From an uncultured bacterium (GTDB lineage: Bacteria; Verrucomicrobiota; Lentisphaeria; Victivallales; UBA1829): 41,090 nucleotides of DNA. Below, in pieces: positions 41,085-41,090 of the stretch; within the stretch, counting starts at the first letter, position 1, and each line of letters opens with the position of its first letter. The notes under the pieces were generated by a model. It did no database searches. It saw nothing but the letters and a program-made list of their open reading frames with translations, and was not told where the DNA came from. The DNA is taken from positions 1-41,090 of the forward strand of contig CASFTV010000029.1 of assembly GCA_949297765.1 (NCBI GenBank), given 5' to 3'. A program made the translations under genes and the position numbers.

Positions 41085-41090
41085 GATCTC

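Noticed and set aside
41018-41090. Possible tail of a sigma factor in another minus-strand frame (EYMRLKIFNLPNNNLKIII)
   Set aside because: It is too short to identify, and the overlap with the zinc-finger frame cannot be judged from 70 bases.

Overview
The window looks like a chromosome segment from a Lentisphaerota bacterium, most like Victivallis or another gut Victivallales. This is inferred from three signs seen in the sequence: repeated prepilin-type proteins with a FTL[VI]ELL N-terminus next to regulators and large secreted polysaccharide-degrading enzymes; LamG/GH, heparinase II/III and DUF5703-like proteins; and a membrane Ser/Thr kinase coupled to a small zinc-finger protein. No rRNA or tRNA gene was recognised, so the assignment is inference.

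Layout. (1) 1-5860: a strong promoter with a tandem 10-bp repeat upstream, a frameshifted GntR-family regulator, a pseudopilin and a secreted GH2-like protein, ending in a hairpin terminator. (2) 5920-6662: non-coding DNA with an 11-G tract and what looks like a decayed type I-E-like CRISPR array without cas genes. (3) 6663-7493 (-): a sugar-phosphate isomerase/epimerase-type TIM barrel with its own promoter. (4) 8075-23010 (+): a 15-kb RiPP biosynthetic locus, the main find. (5) 23402-32440 (+): promoter, Na+/solute symporter, LacI regulator, pseudopilin, heparinase-type lyase and DUF5703/GH95-like protein. (6) 32557-38110 (-): LamG/clan GH-A glycosidase, pseudopilin and GH43/32-like propeller enzyme, divergent from an AraC regulator (38192-39088) across a shared symmetrical -10 element. 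(7) 39103-41084 (-): transmembrane Ser/Thr kinase and zinc-finger protein.

The RiPP locus. One Nif11-type and four NHLP (nitrile-hydratase-like leader) precursors are encoded with a SPASM radical SAM maturase, a tandem-GNAT protein, a PoyD-type radical SAM epimerase, a B12-dependent radical SAM C-methyltransferase (PoyB/C type), and the NHLM export set (HlyD-like adaptor, C39 peptidase-ABC, second ABC). It ends with a membrane-anchored Leu/Ile/Val-binding-type protein. Three NHLP precursors share 85-residue leaders and end in 18-20-residue cores with a C-x4-C-x4-C pattern and a C-terminal Lys. The fourth, directly upstream of the epimerase, has a Cys-free core rich in Val and Ile. I infer two product types from one locus: a Cys-pentad peptide, probably thioether-crosslinked by the SPASM enzyme, and a polytheonamide-like epimerised and/or C-methylated peptide. 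Acylation by the GNAT protein is possible. All genes run on one strand with short gaps or 4-base overlaps, and two enzymes start at TTG behind strong Shine-Dalgarno sequences.

The flanking carbohydrate loci repeat one theme three times: regulator, pseudopilin and secreted hydrolase.
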